DNA of 9,750 nt from Pseudomonadota bacterium (GCA_022360105.1 JAKSDL010000766.1:1-9750), one strand, 5' to 3'. Positions 1 through 7,566 are shown, counted from the stretch's first letter. The notes: generated by a model not told the origin, from the sequence alone. Made by a program: numbers and translations.

Positions 1-30
1 ACGGGGCTTTATGTGAATGTTGATAAATAA

Positions 31-130
31 TCCCGAAGGGATGACAGATAATAGCCGGCGGCGTCAGCCGCTGGTAAACCGGACAACATAAAAAAGTGAG
101 TCCCGTAGGGACGACACACAAGCAGCCGTG
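31..130. repeat. Two diverged copies of a hairpin-bearing intergenic repeat
   Basis: The first copy begins at 31 with TCCCGAAGGGATGACAGATA and continues into AGCCGGCGGC; the second begins at 101 with TCCCGTAGGGACGACACACA and continues into AGCAGCCGTGG. The shared pattern is TCCCG-A/T-AGGGA-C/T-GACA-N-A, then a spacer, then AGCCG, so the copies are offset by 70 bases. Each begins with a small hairpin (TCCC/GGGA, three-base loop), and the first also holds a GCGGC-gtca-GCCGC hairpin at about 58-71. Repeats of this look are, from memory, common between genes in Bacteroidota and related genomes. They are not a CRISPR array: only two degenerate copies exist and the spacer is uneven. Confidence 0.6.
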
Positions 131-182
131 GTTTGTACTTCGGATGCTATATCCAGGCATCTCAAATCTAGAAACTTTCACC

Positions 183-239
183 ATGAAAAGGAAAATCCTG
201 ATTGTAGACGATGATCCGCAGCAATCCCTTCCCGATTGA
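183..239 (+). pseudogene. Remnant of a response regulator receiver domain
   Basis: An ATG at 183 opens a 18-residue reading frame, MKRKILIVDDDPQQSLPD, before a TGA at 237. The first twelve residues are the classical start of a CheY-like receiver domain: a basic stretch, a hydrophobic beta strand (ILIV) and the acidic DDD that binds magnesium. A whole receiver domain has about 115 residues, so this is a truncated relic. Directly after the stop, in another frame, ATG at 241 reads MTSGIKNVS and stops; the joined LPD plus M-x-S-G-I weakly resembles the LPDMxGI segment following the phosphoacceptor Asp, which would fit an internal deletion plus frameshift, but that is only a guess. No Shine-Dalgarno sequence is visible. 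The N-terminal match is strong for so short a piece; chance resemblance cannot be fully excluded. Confidence 0.5.
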
Positions 240-442
240 CATGACTTCTGGCATTAAAAACGTGAGTTAAAGAGACTTTCGATAGCGGCACCAAAAGTGT
301 TTGCAGTGAAGTTAATTGCAAACTGCCAACTGCTAAATGACGAAAGCTTTTGAAACGTTTCGAAATATTTGTTTGCTTTCTGGGACTTGAACAAGAAAAG
401 ATTACAGGTGCAAAACTTGAGTAAAACAGTGCAACATGCCAC
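240..442. other. Non-coding region downstream of the dehydrogenase gene
   Basis: No credible gene is visible between the receiver remnant and the 3' end of the minus-strand dehydrogenase gene. Open frames here have no recognisable protein character. A 7-bp inverted repeat (GTTTGCA at 299-305 and TGCAAAC at 317-323, loop 11) and the direct AACTGCCAACTGC motif at 321-333 are the only structures seen. There is no hairpin followed by a T-run, so I call no terminator for the dehydrogenase gene. Confidence 0.5.
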
Positions 443-1897
443 TCAAATAGACACAACGACTTTGATGCTTTGTGAGCTGTCTGAAGCAATTTCGAATGCT
501 TGATCTATTTGATCCAGGGAAAATCGATGGGTGATAAAATCCTTTCGCAGAACAGTCAACAGGGAGGAATTATCCTTTAAAAGTTGGAGTGCGGCAGGAA
601 AACTACCGCAGCGAGAGGTGTGAATTTCCAATTGCCTTTTTGTTAGTGCATCAAAAAGTCTATTTCCAGAGACAGTGGCATCAGCCCCCAGAAGTACGTT
701 TCCGCGGGGCCTCACCAGGGAAATACCATATTCCGGGATTGGTCTTATCACCGCATTTACCTCCTGAAGACCGGCGACAACAGCAACATCAAACCGGGTG
801 AAACCTTCCTGGTGATGGCCTGTTACAGCCTCTAATAGTGCCTCCCGATCGTCAAACACTGAGCAACGGGTAATAGTTGCTTCGGGGCGAAGCATGGCGA
901 TCTCGTCTGCCATTTCATCAGACAAATCGCTGGACACAAAAATATTGCGTACTTCGCCGCTTTGCACCTTGTTTAACCAGGAAAACAAGAGATTCCCGGA
1001 AGAATAGGGTAACAATCCGATTTCATCCACCACCATCTCGGTCAGATAATCCAAACCTGCCACAGACTGACCGTTGGTGGATTTCAAATGCACAACCCTT
1101 TTTGCCAATTCCAGCGCCATCATAAACCCTTCTGTTGTGCCGGTTGTATCGTAAACAACATCAAACTGCCGGCTTAATGATCCCAGATTTTGACTGTCCA
1201 CAATCACCACATCATCCGCACCAAGATTGGAGCAAAGATCCTTGAGTTTATGATGGCGAACCAGGGCTGAGATGGAAAACGCGGTATTCTGTTTTTTACG
1301 ATAACCTGCCAGGGAAGCTATGATTAAAGCCCCCAGGCGCCGCGGACCAATAACTGCCACTTTATCTCCCTCACGCGGAGGCGTTCTGTGCACTGCCTGC
1401 AGGGCCGCTGCCAAAGGCTCTACAATTGCAGCAGTCTCAGAAGGTAGAGTCGCAGGAATCTCTTTTAGCCCGTTCACAGGGGCCAAAAAATAGGGAGAGA
1501 ATCCACCGGGCAACCGGTCGATTCCCAGGGTGATTCTTTCAGGGCAATGACTCTCCATGCCGGAACTACAAGGAGCGCACATGCCTGCTTCCAGGTTTCT
1601 AGCTAGATGAGAGGCATTGATTTCAGAAACAACTGTCTTGCCGTTCCAGGTGCCGACGACCTCGTGTCCAATAACCTGGGGCAGTGGGTAGGGAAGAAAG
1701 CGCCGGGCCAGATCTGTGGAACAAACCCCGCAGTGCAAGGTTTTAACGAGAACATACCCGGCTCCCAGCCCCAGAACCCTGTTACCATTTCGGGAAATGA
1801 TCCAACCGGAAGATTCATCTCCCTCAAAGGTATATTCTGAAGAGGTAAAAGAACCATCCAACTGATAATCGGGAGCTTTAAAAGTAACGGAATCCAT
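443..1897 (-). CDS. Zinc-type medium-chain dehydrogenase with duplicated Rossmann half-domain
   Basis: This is an alcohol-dehydrogenase-like member of the medium-chain dehydrogenase/reductase superfamily, probably a cytoplasmic NAD(P)-dependent oxidoreductase of unknown substrate. Numbering from the ATG at 1897 (484 residues): GVCSTD holds the catalytic-zinc Cys at 59, GHEVVG supplies His78 and Glu79, and VEPLAAAL at 159-166 carries the usual acidic ligand. The structural-zinc loop is CAPC then HC (Cys107, 110, 118), one Cys fewer than the classical four. The cofactor loop reads VIGPRRLG (182-189), with Arg in place of the middle Gly of GxGxxG. The family is normally 320-350 residues; the extra 120 or so appear to be a second copy of the beta-alpha-beta half of the Rossmann fold (about 315-430, compare 203-301). 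A GTG at 1939 could add 14 residues, but they look like leader sequence and neither start has a good ribosome binding site. Transcribed alone, divergent from argG. Superfamily certain, substrate unknown. Confidence 0.88.
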   Translation of the reverse strand: MDSVTFKAPDYQLDGSFTSSEYTFEGDESSGWIISRNGNRVLGLGAGYVLVKTLHCGVCSTDLARRFLPYPLPQVIGHEVVGTWNGKTVVSEINASHLARNLEAGMCAPCSSGMESHCPERITLGIDRLPGGFSPYFLAPVNGLKEIPATLPSETAAIVEPLAAALQAVHRTPPREGDKVAVIGPRRLGALIIASLAGYRKKQNTAFSISALVRHHKLKDLCSNLGADDVVIVDSQNLGSLSRQFDVVYDTTGTTEGFMMALELAKRVVHLKSTNGQSVAGLDYLTEMVVDEIGLLPYSSGNLLFSWLNKVQSGEVRNIFVSSDLSDEMADEIAMLRPEATITRCSVFDDREALLEAVTGHHQEGFTRFDVAVVAGLQEVNAVIRPIPEYGISLVRPRGNVLLGADATVSGNRLFDALTKRQLEIHTSRCGSFPAALQLLKDNSSLLTVLRKDFITHRFSLDQIDQAFEIASDSSQSIKVVVSI

Positions 1898-2383
1898 GTT
1901 GTTCTCATCTAAGGGGATTGAAGAAGCTAAACCGGGCACTACAGATGATCAGCTTGGGTGATTTACCTACCGTTGTCAAATCAGGGCAAAATATAACCGC
2001 AGCTCTTCTGATCTAAAGAAAGCTCCGATTTCTGAATATGTGAACTGTAGCTGGGCATCTAATCAAAACAGTTTAAAAGACAGAAGTTACTGCTTAACCG
2101 GAGAGATGGTTTTCCATATTTTATCCGTGCTTAAATAATTGTTCCACAAACTGATAACACCGTTAAAATCGGAATAAAAACCCGTGTTTGAGAACCAAGT
2201 ATGACTAATCCAAACCCCAAAATGCGTGTTTATAGATTTATATCGTTTACAGAGGTTGGCGTTTTTCCTTATTTTGAGAGCTTATGGGACAAATCCCGGT
2301 TAAAAACAAGCAATTTCGATTAATAGCCAACTAAAATTTAAGAAAAACGAGAATCAACTCGTTTGGAGACACAGGGTAAAAAA
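1898..2383. other. Divergent intergenic region between the dehydrogenase gene and argG
   Basis: This long AT-rich spacer separates two divergently transcribed genes and must hold both their promoters. No open frame in it has protein character. On the plus strand, TTTCCA (2111-2116), 17 bases and AATAAT (2134-2139) form a weak sigma70-like pair about 245 bases before argG. Nearer to argG I see no convincing promoter and no paired ArgR-type operator palindromes. The length would leave room for a long 5' leader on argG, but I could not recognise a riboswitch or attenuator in it. Confidence 0.45.
1990..2017 (-). promoter_or_regulatory. Possible promoter for the dehydrogenase gene
   Basis: On the minus strand, TTTAGA (2012-2017) is separated by 16 bases from TATATT (1990-1995), which matches a sigma70 -10 box at five of six positions. 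The following TTTTG also resembles the Bacteroidota -7 element TAnnTTTG, one base out of register. Transcription would begin near 1983, about 45 bases before the GTG and 85 before the ATG start. This is a pattern match only. Confidence 0.28.
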
Positions 2384-3619
2384 ATGAAAAAAGTAGTTTT
2401 GGCATACAGCGGAGGATTGGATACTTCGGTCATTTTGAAATGGCTGGCAAACAACGGTTTTGACGTCATAGCTTACGTTGCGGACCTGGGACAACAGGAA
2501 GACTTCGAAAAAGTCCGGGAAAAAGCCCTCAAAACAGGAGCTTCCAAGGTTTATATCGAGGACTTAAAGAAAGAATTTGTAACCGATTTTATCTTTCCTG
2601 CCATCAAAGCCAATGCACTTTATGAAGGAAGGTATCTTCTGGGAACCGCTCTAGCAAGACCCCTGATTTCCAAACGGCAGATCGAAATAGCAGAAATTGA
2701 AAACGCCGAATATGTATCCCATGGAGCCACTGGAAAAGGCAATGACCAGGTTCGTTTTGAGTTGGCGTACTATGCTTTGAACCCGGATATCACTGTGCTG
2801 GCACCATGGAAGATGAAAGAATTTCTGGATGAATTCAAGGGCAGGGATGAAATGATTGCCTATGCCAAGAAATATGGAATTGAAGTTAAAGCAACCAAAT
2901 CAAAGCCATACAGCGAAGATGACAACCTTTTTCACATCAGTCATGAGGCCGGTATTCTGGAAGACCCCCTGTATGAGGCAGAAGAGGATGTCTATTCCAA
3001 AACAATTGCTCCTGAAAACGCTCCTGATCAAGCCACAAAAATCGTTATCGAATTTGAAGATGGCATTCCCATTAGTGTGGAAAACCAGGATGACGGCACA
3101 ATCAAAACCGATCCCCTTGAATTGTTCACCTATCTGAACGAACTGGGAAGGGAAAATGGTATTGGTAGAATGGATATGGTGGAAAACAGGTATGTCGGCA
3201 TTAAATCGCGCGGGATATACGAAACACCGGGTGGAACAATCCTGTACATCGCCCACATGGATATTGAGGGAATTGCCATGGACAGGGAGGTGATGAGACT
3301 CCGCAATATGTTGACTGCCAAAATCTCTGAAATTATGTATAACGGCTACTGGTTCAGTCCTGAAATGGAATTCCTGATGGCTGCCATTGACAAGAGCCAG
3401 GAAGTGATCGACGGTAAAGTCTATCTCAAGCTCTACAAAGGCAACGCCTATGTTGTAGCAAGGGAATCTTCCACATCACTATATGATGAGAAGCTCTCCA
3501 GCATGCACATTGAAGGTGGTTTTGACCAGCAGGATTCCGAAGGATTTATTAAAACCAACGCCATCCGCCTCAAGGCCCACGCCGCCATCATGAAAACCAA
3601 AAGGGAAAGGAGAACATAA
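2384..3619 (+). CDS. argG: Argininosuccinate synthase
   Basis: The enzyme joins citrulline and aspartate using ATP, giving argininosuccinate, AMP and pyrophosphate; it is the next-to-last step of arginine synthesis and acts in the cytoplasm as a tetramer. The sequence has 411 residues, close to the family's usual 400. It opens with the ATP-pyrophosphatase P-loop AYSGGLDTS (7-15). The second family signature, [13 protein letters not shown], lies at 114-126, followed by [25 protein letters not shown] sequence at 175-195 and [10 protein letters not shown] at 275-284, all typical substrate-binding segments. I chose ATG 2384 because family members begin at [11 protein letters not shown] and an AGGG lies 8 bases upstream; a TTG at 2363 in the same frame would add seven unneeded residues. 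No other arginine gene is in the window; argH would be expected as a neighbour but is absent. The gene is followed after 10 bases by an ActF-like membrane protein, so the two probably share a transcript. Confidence 0.97.
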   Translation: MKKVVLAYSGGLDTSVILKWLANNGFDVIAYVADLGQQEDFEKVREKALKTGASKVYIEDLKKEFVTDFIFPAIKANALYEGRYLLGTALARPLISKRQIEIAEIENAEYVSHGATGKGNDQVRFELAYYALNPDITVLAPWKMKEFLDEFKGRDEMIAYAKKYGIEVKATKSKPYSEDDNLFHISHEAGILEDPLYEAEEDVYSKTIAPENAPDQATKIVIEFEDGIPISVENQDDGTIKTDPLELFTYLNELGRENGIGRMDMVENRYVGIKSRGIYETPGGTILYIAHMDIEGIAMDREVMRLRNMLTAKISEIMYNGYWFSPEMEFLMAAIDKSQEVIDGKVYLKLYKGNAYVVARESSTSLYDEKLSSMHIEGGFDQQDSEGFIKTNAIRLKAHAAIMKTKRERRT

Positions 3620-3625
3620 AGGAGG
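3618..3625 (+). promoter_or_regulatory. Strong ribosome binding site overlapping the argG stop codon
   Basis: AAAGGAGG starts within the TAA of argG and ends four bases before the ATG of the following membrane protein gene. The match to the anti-Shine-Dalgarno sequence is near perfect and fixes the start of the downstream gene. Its position implies that translation of the second gene is coupled to that of argG. Confidence 0.75.
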
Positions 3626-3629
3626 CTAA

Positions 3630-4754
3630 ATGTTTCAGGCTTTACTGATAAACACTCTCTTCTTTTTTGGTCTCAGCCATGGAAGCCTGATGGCTTCCGC
3701 CATCCTTACCCTCACACACGCAAAATGGGGAAGGCCTGTTAAACGACTGGCCGAATCCACTGCTTTTTTCATCCCTGTCAGCTGGATTTTGTTTCTCATC
3801 CTGTTTGCCGGCATGGATCACCTGTTTTTATGGGCCGATCCCCAGCAAACTCTTCCGCAAAAAACCTGGTGGTTGAATCGCCCTTTCTTTGTGATTAGAA
3901 ATGCGGTTTTGGTTTTTATAACAGGGCTGATCGGCATTATTTATGTTGCAAAATCCATAAAGCCTGATCTTGCTTATCTTCAAAAAAAAGAACCCGCGTT
4001 GCTCAGTAGGGGCGCTAAAAAGTTGACAAGATTTTTAAAAATTCAGGAATCAAAAAACAGTGATTCTCAAGTCGCATTGGCTGCTTTGTATGTTGCCTTA
4101 TTTATTGTTTTGTGCTGCCTGGTAGCTTTTGATTGGATGATGTCTCTGGATCAGGAATGGATCAGCACGGCATTTGGGTTCCAATACACCGTTGCAAACC
4201 TTTATGCTGCTTGCGCCTTTTTAGTGCTTGGTTTTGCGCTTGCTCGTCGTCATAAAGCATTATTGCCCTATTTTAGTCTCGAAAGATTGAATGACTTATC
4301 CCGATTATTATTGGTAACCAGTCTTTTATGGACTTACCTGGTGTTTTCCCAGGTTCTGGTAATCTGGTATGCCAATCTTCCCGAGGAAACGCCATACCTG
4401 CTGTTACGCATGAAAGACGCTCATTGGGACTGGCTGTTTGACTTGCTGTTTGTCTGTCTGTTTGCTGTTCCTCTTTTGGGCCTGCTCACCAAAAAAGCCT
4501 GCCGGTCTCCTCTGGTCAGCTCTGGTGTTGCGATAATTTGCCTGATCGGATTATGGCTCGAAAAATACTTTTTGACTGTCCCTACTATTCAACAGCATCT
4601 TCAGTACCCAGGTACAGGGCCTCTTCCTTATTTCAGCATTTTTGATATTGCCATCTCACTTGGCATGTTAGCTGTTTTTTTGCTGTCTATTTATTATTTT
4701 TTAAGAATCTTTCCCATCTTGCCATGCTCTGATCCTCTGCTATCCAAAGAGTAA
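3630..4754 (+). CDS. ActF-like membrane protein (alternative complex III quinol-binding subunit family)
   Basis: This 374-residue integral membrane protein has roughly nine or ten hydrophobic segments (near 4-28, 44-62, 88-107, 148-168, 184-205, 223-246, 268-288, 296-315, 336-360). Two segments match the ActF subunit of alternative complex III: FDWMMSLDQEWISTAFG at 167-183 and SQVLVIWYANLPEE at 240-253; ActF proteins carry close versions of both. In that complex ActF is a membrane partner of the NrfD-like ActC and helps form the quinol-oxidising module that passes electrons to cytochrome c or an oxidase. No ActA (pentahaem), ActB (molybdopterin-like and FeS), ActC, ActD or ActE gene is beside it, which is unusual, since act genes normally lie in one cluster. 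It may be an orphan paralogue or a displaced subunit. Start fixed by the AAAGGAGG site. Placement after argG suggests co-transcription but gives no functional link. Family assignment is fairly sure, role in this cell is not. Confidence 0.75.
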   Translation: MFQALLINTLFFFGLSHGSLMASAILTLTHAKWGRPVKRLAESTAFFIPVSWILFLILFAGMDHLFLWADPQQTLPQKTWWLNRPFFVIRNAVLVFITGLIGIIYVAKSIKPDLAYLQKKEPALLSRGAKKLTRFLKIQESKNSDSQVALAALYVALFIVLCCLVAFDWMMSLDQEWISTAFGFQYTVANLYAACAFLVLGFALARRHKALLPYFSLERLNDLSRLLLVTSLLWTYLVFSQVLVIWYANLPEETPYLLLRMKDAHWDWLFDLLFVCLFAVPLLGLLTKKACRSPLVSSGVAIICLIGLWLEKYFLTVPTIQQHLQYPGTGPLPYFSIFDIAISLGMLAVFLLSIYYFLRIFPILPCSDPLLSKE

Positions 4755-5109
4755 TCCCATAAACGCTTGTTTAAGGAAATTTCGGACGTTGTCATTTAGT
4801 TTAGTTGATGGGCAACAAGCTGCCCATGCTACAATTCTATTAATCAATCCTCCCTAACATAATCTGACACCCCATATCACCAGACGTAAACTGACAGTAC
4901 CTTTGTATCTCCCGCGTTATTCCGTAGCAATGTTACACCTAGATTTTACAAAAATCAGATATTTTTTAGACATTTCGTTTTTTTTTTATTGCTATAGTTT
5001 CATCATACACTTTGAAACCGTATTGAAAGGTTAGATAATTCAGTTAAATGAAGTACATTTACTCACTATCGTTTTAACCTTCATTGAGCATGGCAAAACC
5101 AAGGTTAAT
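4755..5109. other. Intergenic region between the ActF-like gene and the three-gene operon
   Basis: No protein-coding frame of any quality is present. The left part holds a short inverted repeat (ATGGGCA at 4808-4814, TGCCCAT at 4821-4827, loop 6) not followed by a T-run, so it is a poor terminator candidate. A T-rich tract at about 4963-4989, with ten consecutive or nearly consecutive T residues, precedes the probable promoter of the downstream operon. Confidence 0.5.
5012..5039 (+). promoter_or_regulatory. Probable sigma70-like promoter of the three-gene operon
   Basis: TTGAAA (5012-5017) and GATAAT (5034-5039) each match the sigma70 consensus at five of six positions and are separated by 16 bases. 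The T-rich stretch just upstream could act as an UP-like element. Transcription would start near 5046, giving a leader of about 65 bases before the ATG at 5110. A Bacteroidota-type TAnnnTTTG lies alongside at 5006-5014. Confidence 0.4.
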
Positions 5110-7566
5110 ATGAAATCACATGCACAAATGGTAGAGAGAAACAGCTTCAAGTATATGGGAAAACAAAGCCCTTACCTGGCATTGGCTCCCGAATCCCATT
5201 TCGTAAGTCCAAAACAAATTCTTCTATCGCTAGAGGGAAGTTCGTTACCCTTCTCTTTGGACGATACCACTGCCGGTATTGAAAATGAGTTTCAGGCTGC
5301 AGTAATCGGAAATAACGAAACGGTTGATCTGCCGAATACTATTGCTAACTCCAGTTACTTCAAAAATATCATCAAGAAGGCAAAATCCGGAGACTCCCCC
5401 CGGCAAGTGCTCACCTCACTAGAAGATTTTCTTGAAGAAGAAAACAATAATGTCTGGGAAAACAGCTGGGTGCGATTTCCCAGAAAGTATTTAAGCCCAA
5501 GAGCTGAAGATGTTTTCCAGAGGGATTTATTGGCCGATAAAAGCTTTCCAGCTTTAGGAACACGTTCGGATATCAAACAGTTTTCTTTTGTCGAGGATGG
5601 AGAACTTCAGGTTCGCATCCCAATCAGTTACCTTTTAAAGCTGGCGTTAGCAGATGTAACCGGACTTCCGAATACGCCAAACAGTTTAAGTGAGATCGCC
5701 GATAAATTAATGGGGTGCTTTCTTAGTGATAATACCTCTCCCGAAGTCACATCATTTTATATCACTCCCTTGTCAAAAAAGTTTGGTAAAGGGAGGAGTG
5801 TGGCAGATGAAGCTTTATTAAGGTACCTCTCATGTCAGCTTTTGATTCAGTATGCCAACAAACAATTTAATCTTACTGAGTCCGGCCAGAAAGCCCGCAT
5901 CTATTTCGCTCCCAACCCACCGGTTCGTCAACGCAAGCTTAATGAACTGATTCCTGATTCCTTTTACAGGGAGTTGTTTATGAGTCCGTGTTTGTCGGGC
6001 TGGGACAAAGGAGAAGAAAAGCATCACTACATGGGGTTTTGTCACAGAACCCTTTCCAACAGTCAGCTCAACGCGGTGTACAAGCTGAAGGAAGCCGGTA
6101 TCATCAGTACGAATCTGGTTGTGTTGCCGAATACTTCCAATACCAGCCTGGCGAATAATGGGACCCATGTCAGCCTTGGCAGCGATATTCTCAGCAAGGT
6201 CCTGTCCGATCCTGCGTCCGGATTTTCTGCAGTGGAAGAGAAGTACTTCGGGGATTTGGTCATTAAAATCACAGAACATTTTTTACCCCTATTCGTCGGC
6301 CAGTACTCCGGAGCTCCTTATCGTCTCGATTTCTGGGATTTTCATCCGGAAAAGGTGTTGGGTTATTTACCTCACCAACTGGATTACACACACTTGCGGA
6401 TGCTCTGGCGCAGGTGGAAAAAGAAAGCACACCTGAAATTCCTGGGACGCCGGTTTACTCCATTCGGACCGGAATTGTTCGATCGAATTTTCAGCGTCCT
6501 GGCAGGCGTTAAAGGTGATTTTGTCAGTGATTATAGGTTGATAGACTACTTTATTTCACTGTTAAGTACGGAGCACAGTCCTGCTCTCAGCGGAAAACTT
6601 GGCAATGATGAGAAATTGAAGAACGATCTGGCTACCATGGGTGTCTTTGACCAAAACATGGCAACCTATCTTTTGTGCCGAATGAGACAATATGCCACTA
6701 TGGGATATTCAGGTTTCGAAGCTCGTTATTACAGTCAATTTGAACAGATAGGTGACGACCTGGGAGAGGCTGTTAATCTTCAGGTTCTGATTAATGCCCT
6801 GGCTTACAAATACGTCTTGAACAATCAATTCTGTCATTTTGATATACCTGACAGCCCCTCCATTGAAAGCGAACGCAGACAGGTGTTTTTCGGATCAGCC
6901 ATAGGAATTCCGACATTTTTTGTGCAGAAGGACACGGAAAACAGATTTCTAAGAAGGATTCTGGAAGTTACGGAACGTAAAAGGCCAAGTCGACGCTACA
7001 ATGGTTATATCCGGGTTTACAATCATGAATATAAAAGAGCACTGCTTCGGGTGATTCGGGACGATGCAAAAGATCTGATCGAAATGATGGGGATGGAACC
7101 AACCCTGAATGACCTGCAAATGAGATTGGATTATCCGGAGGATTCATCGGTATCGGGAAAACTGACTAAAGGCATTCTTGCGGAAACCGGCTCTTCCAAG
7201 GCAATGAAACTAAGCGGGGAAGAGTTTAACACAGCAGCCGAAACCTACTACCGTGAAACTCTCAGAAAAAAACAGATAGATGAGGCCTTTATGGTGTTAC
7301 AAAAGGATGCCATGAAGATGGTATCGCCGCTGCTCGCTGTAAACTCGTCTTTATATAAAAAGCTGGAGTCGATCACTGAAGGCAAGTCTGTAGTTGAATT
7401 TATCAAAGGTTTAAAAAAAGACGCACTTGAAGAAGCCTTACCACTCGATAAATTGGTAAAACTTATTCAACTCACCCTTATGGTTGTCGACAGCAACAAG
7501 CAATTTGCTTCAGCAAACAAGAATACTTCCATAAATCAGCAGGAGGCTAATGCATCAGTTTATTGA
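5110..7566 (+). CDS. Large conserved-looking protein of unknown function, first gene of PSD/Lgt-like operon
   Basis: I do not recognise this 818-residue family. The protein has no signal peptide and no membrane segment, and is probably cytoplasmic. The N-terminal 110 residues look low in structure and variable. The central part looks enzymatic: a cluster of polar, glycine and aromatic residues that resemble active-site motifs occurs at 305-313 (HHYMGFCHR), 341-358 (NTSNTSLANNGTHVSLGS), 405-414 (RLDFWDFHPE) and 421-440 (PHQLDYTHLRMLWRRWKKKA). A basic stretch follows at 612-651, and the C-terminal third (about 700-800) is helical and charged. No P-loop, GxGxxG, ATP-grasp, radical-SAM or PLP lysine motif could be identified. 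The stop lies 17 bases inside the next gene, a pyruvoyl decarboxylase homologue, so the products are likely made together and work in one pathway. The ATG at 5110 has only a weak AAGG upstream; Met7 and Met16 are possible alternative starts. Confidence 0.85.
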   Translation: MKSHAQMVERNSFKYMGKQSPYLALAPESHFVSPKQILLSLEGSSLPFSLDDTTAGIENEFQAAVIGNNETVDLPNTIANSSYFKNIIKKAKSGDSPRQVLTSLEDFLEEENNNVWENSWVRFPRKYLSPRAEDVFQRDLLADKSFPALGTRSDIKQFSFVEDGELQVRIPISYLLKLALADVTGLPNTPNSLSEIADKLMGCFLSDNTSPEVTSFYITPLSKKFGKGRSVADEALLRYLSCQLLIQYANKQFNLTESGQKARIYFAPNPPVRQRKLNELIPDSFYRELFMSPCLSGWDKGEEKHHYMGFCHRTLSNSQLNAVYKLKEAGIISTNLVVLPNTSNTSLANNGTHVSLGSDILSKVLSDPASGFSAVEEKYFGDLVIKITEHFLPLFVGQYSGAPYRLDFWDFHPEKVLGYLPHQLDYTHLRMLWRRWKKKAHLKFLGRRFTPFGPELFDRIFSVLAGVKGDFVSDYRLIDYFISLLSTEHSPALSGKLGNDEKLKNDLATMGVFDQNMATYLLCRMRQYATMGYSGFEARYYSQFEQIGDDLGEAVNLQVLINALAYKYVLNNQFCHFDIPDSPSIESERRQVFFGSAIGIPTFFVQKDTENRFLRRILEVTERKRPSRRYNGYIRVYNHEYKRALLRVIRDDAKDLIEMMGMEPTLNDLQMRLDYPEDSSVSGKLTKGILAETGSSKAMKLSGEEFNTAAETYYRETLRKKQIDEAFMVLQKDAMKMVSPLLAVNSSLYKKLESITEGKSVVEFIKGLKKDALEEALPLDKLVKLIQLTLMVVDSNKQFASANKNTSINQQEANASVY
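7541..7546 (+). promoter_or_regulatory. Ribosome binding site of the decarboxylase gene
   Basis: A perfect AGGAGG lies inside the 3' end of the 818-codon gene, three bases before the ATG at 7550. The site decides the start, since the next in-frame ATG is 60 codons later. The sequence AGGAGGCTAA before the ATG is nearly identical to that before the ActF-like gene. The spacing is shorter than the usual five to nine bases. Confidence 0.6.

Noticed and set aside
31..130. Left-end repeats as the start of a CRISPR array
   Set aside because: Only two imperfect units exist, the shared part is short and there is no cas gene in the window.
417..446. Inverted repeat TTGAGT/ACTCAA around the end of the dehydrogenase gene as a terminator
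   Set aside because: The stem is only six pairs with an 18-base loop, overlaps the stop codon and has no T-run on the minus strand.
178..489. Minus-strand open frame of 103 codons at the left end
   Set aside because: It overlaps the end of the dehydrogenase gene in another frame, spans the receiver remnant and has an amino-acid composition typical of random translation.
4808..4827. ATGGGCA/TGCCCAT hairpin as a terminator of the argG transcript
   Set aside because: There is no T-run downstream; the next bases are GCTACAATTC. It is mentioned only as a structure in the intergenic entry.
5830..6279. Minus-strand open frame of 149 codons inside the large gene, and a similar 146-codon frame at 7904-8344
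   Set aside because: Both lie wholly within well-supported plus-strand genes, have no protein character and no ribosome binding site; they are antisense shadows.
5110..7566. The 818-residue protein as an IucA/IucC siderophore synthetase or a glutamate-cysteine ligase
   Set aside because: The HPxHPxxK-type motif of the former and clear ATP-binding motifs of either are absent; superficial likeness of polar motifs was not enough.
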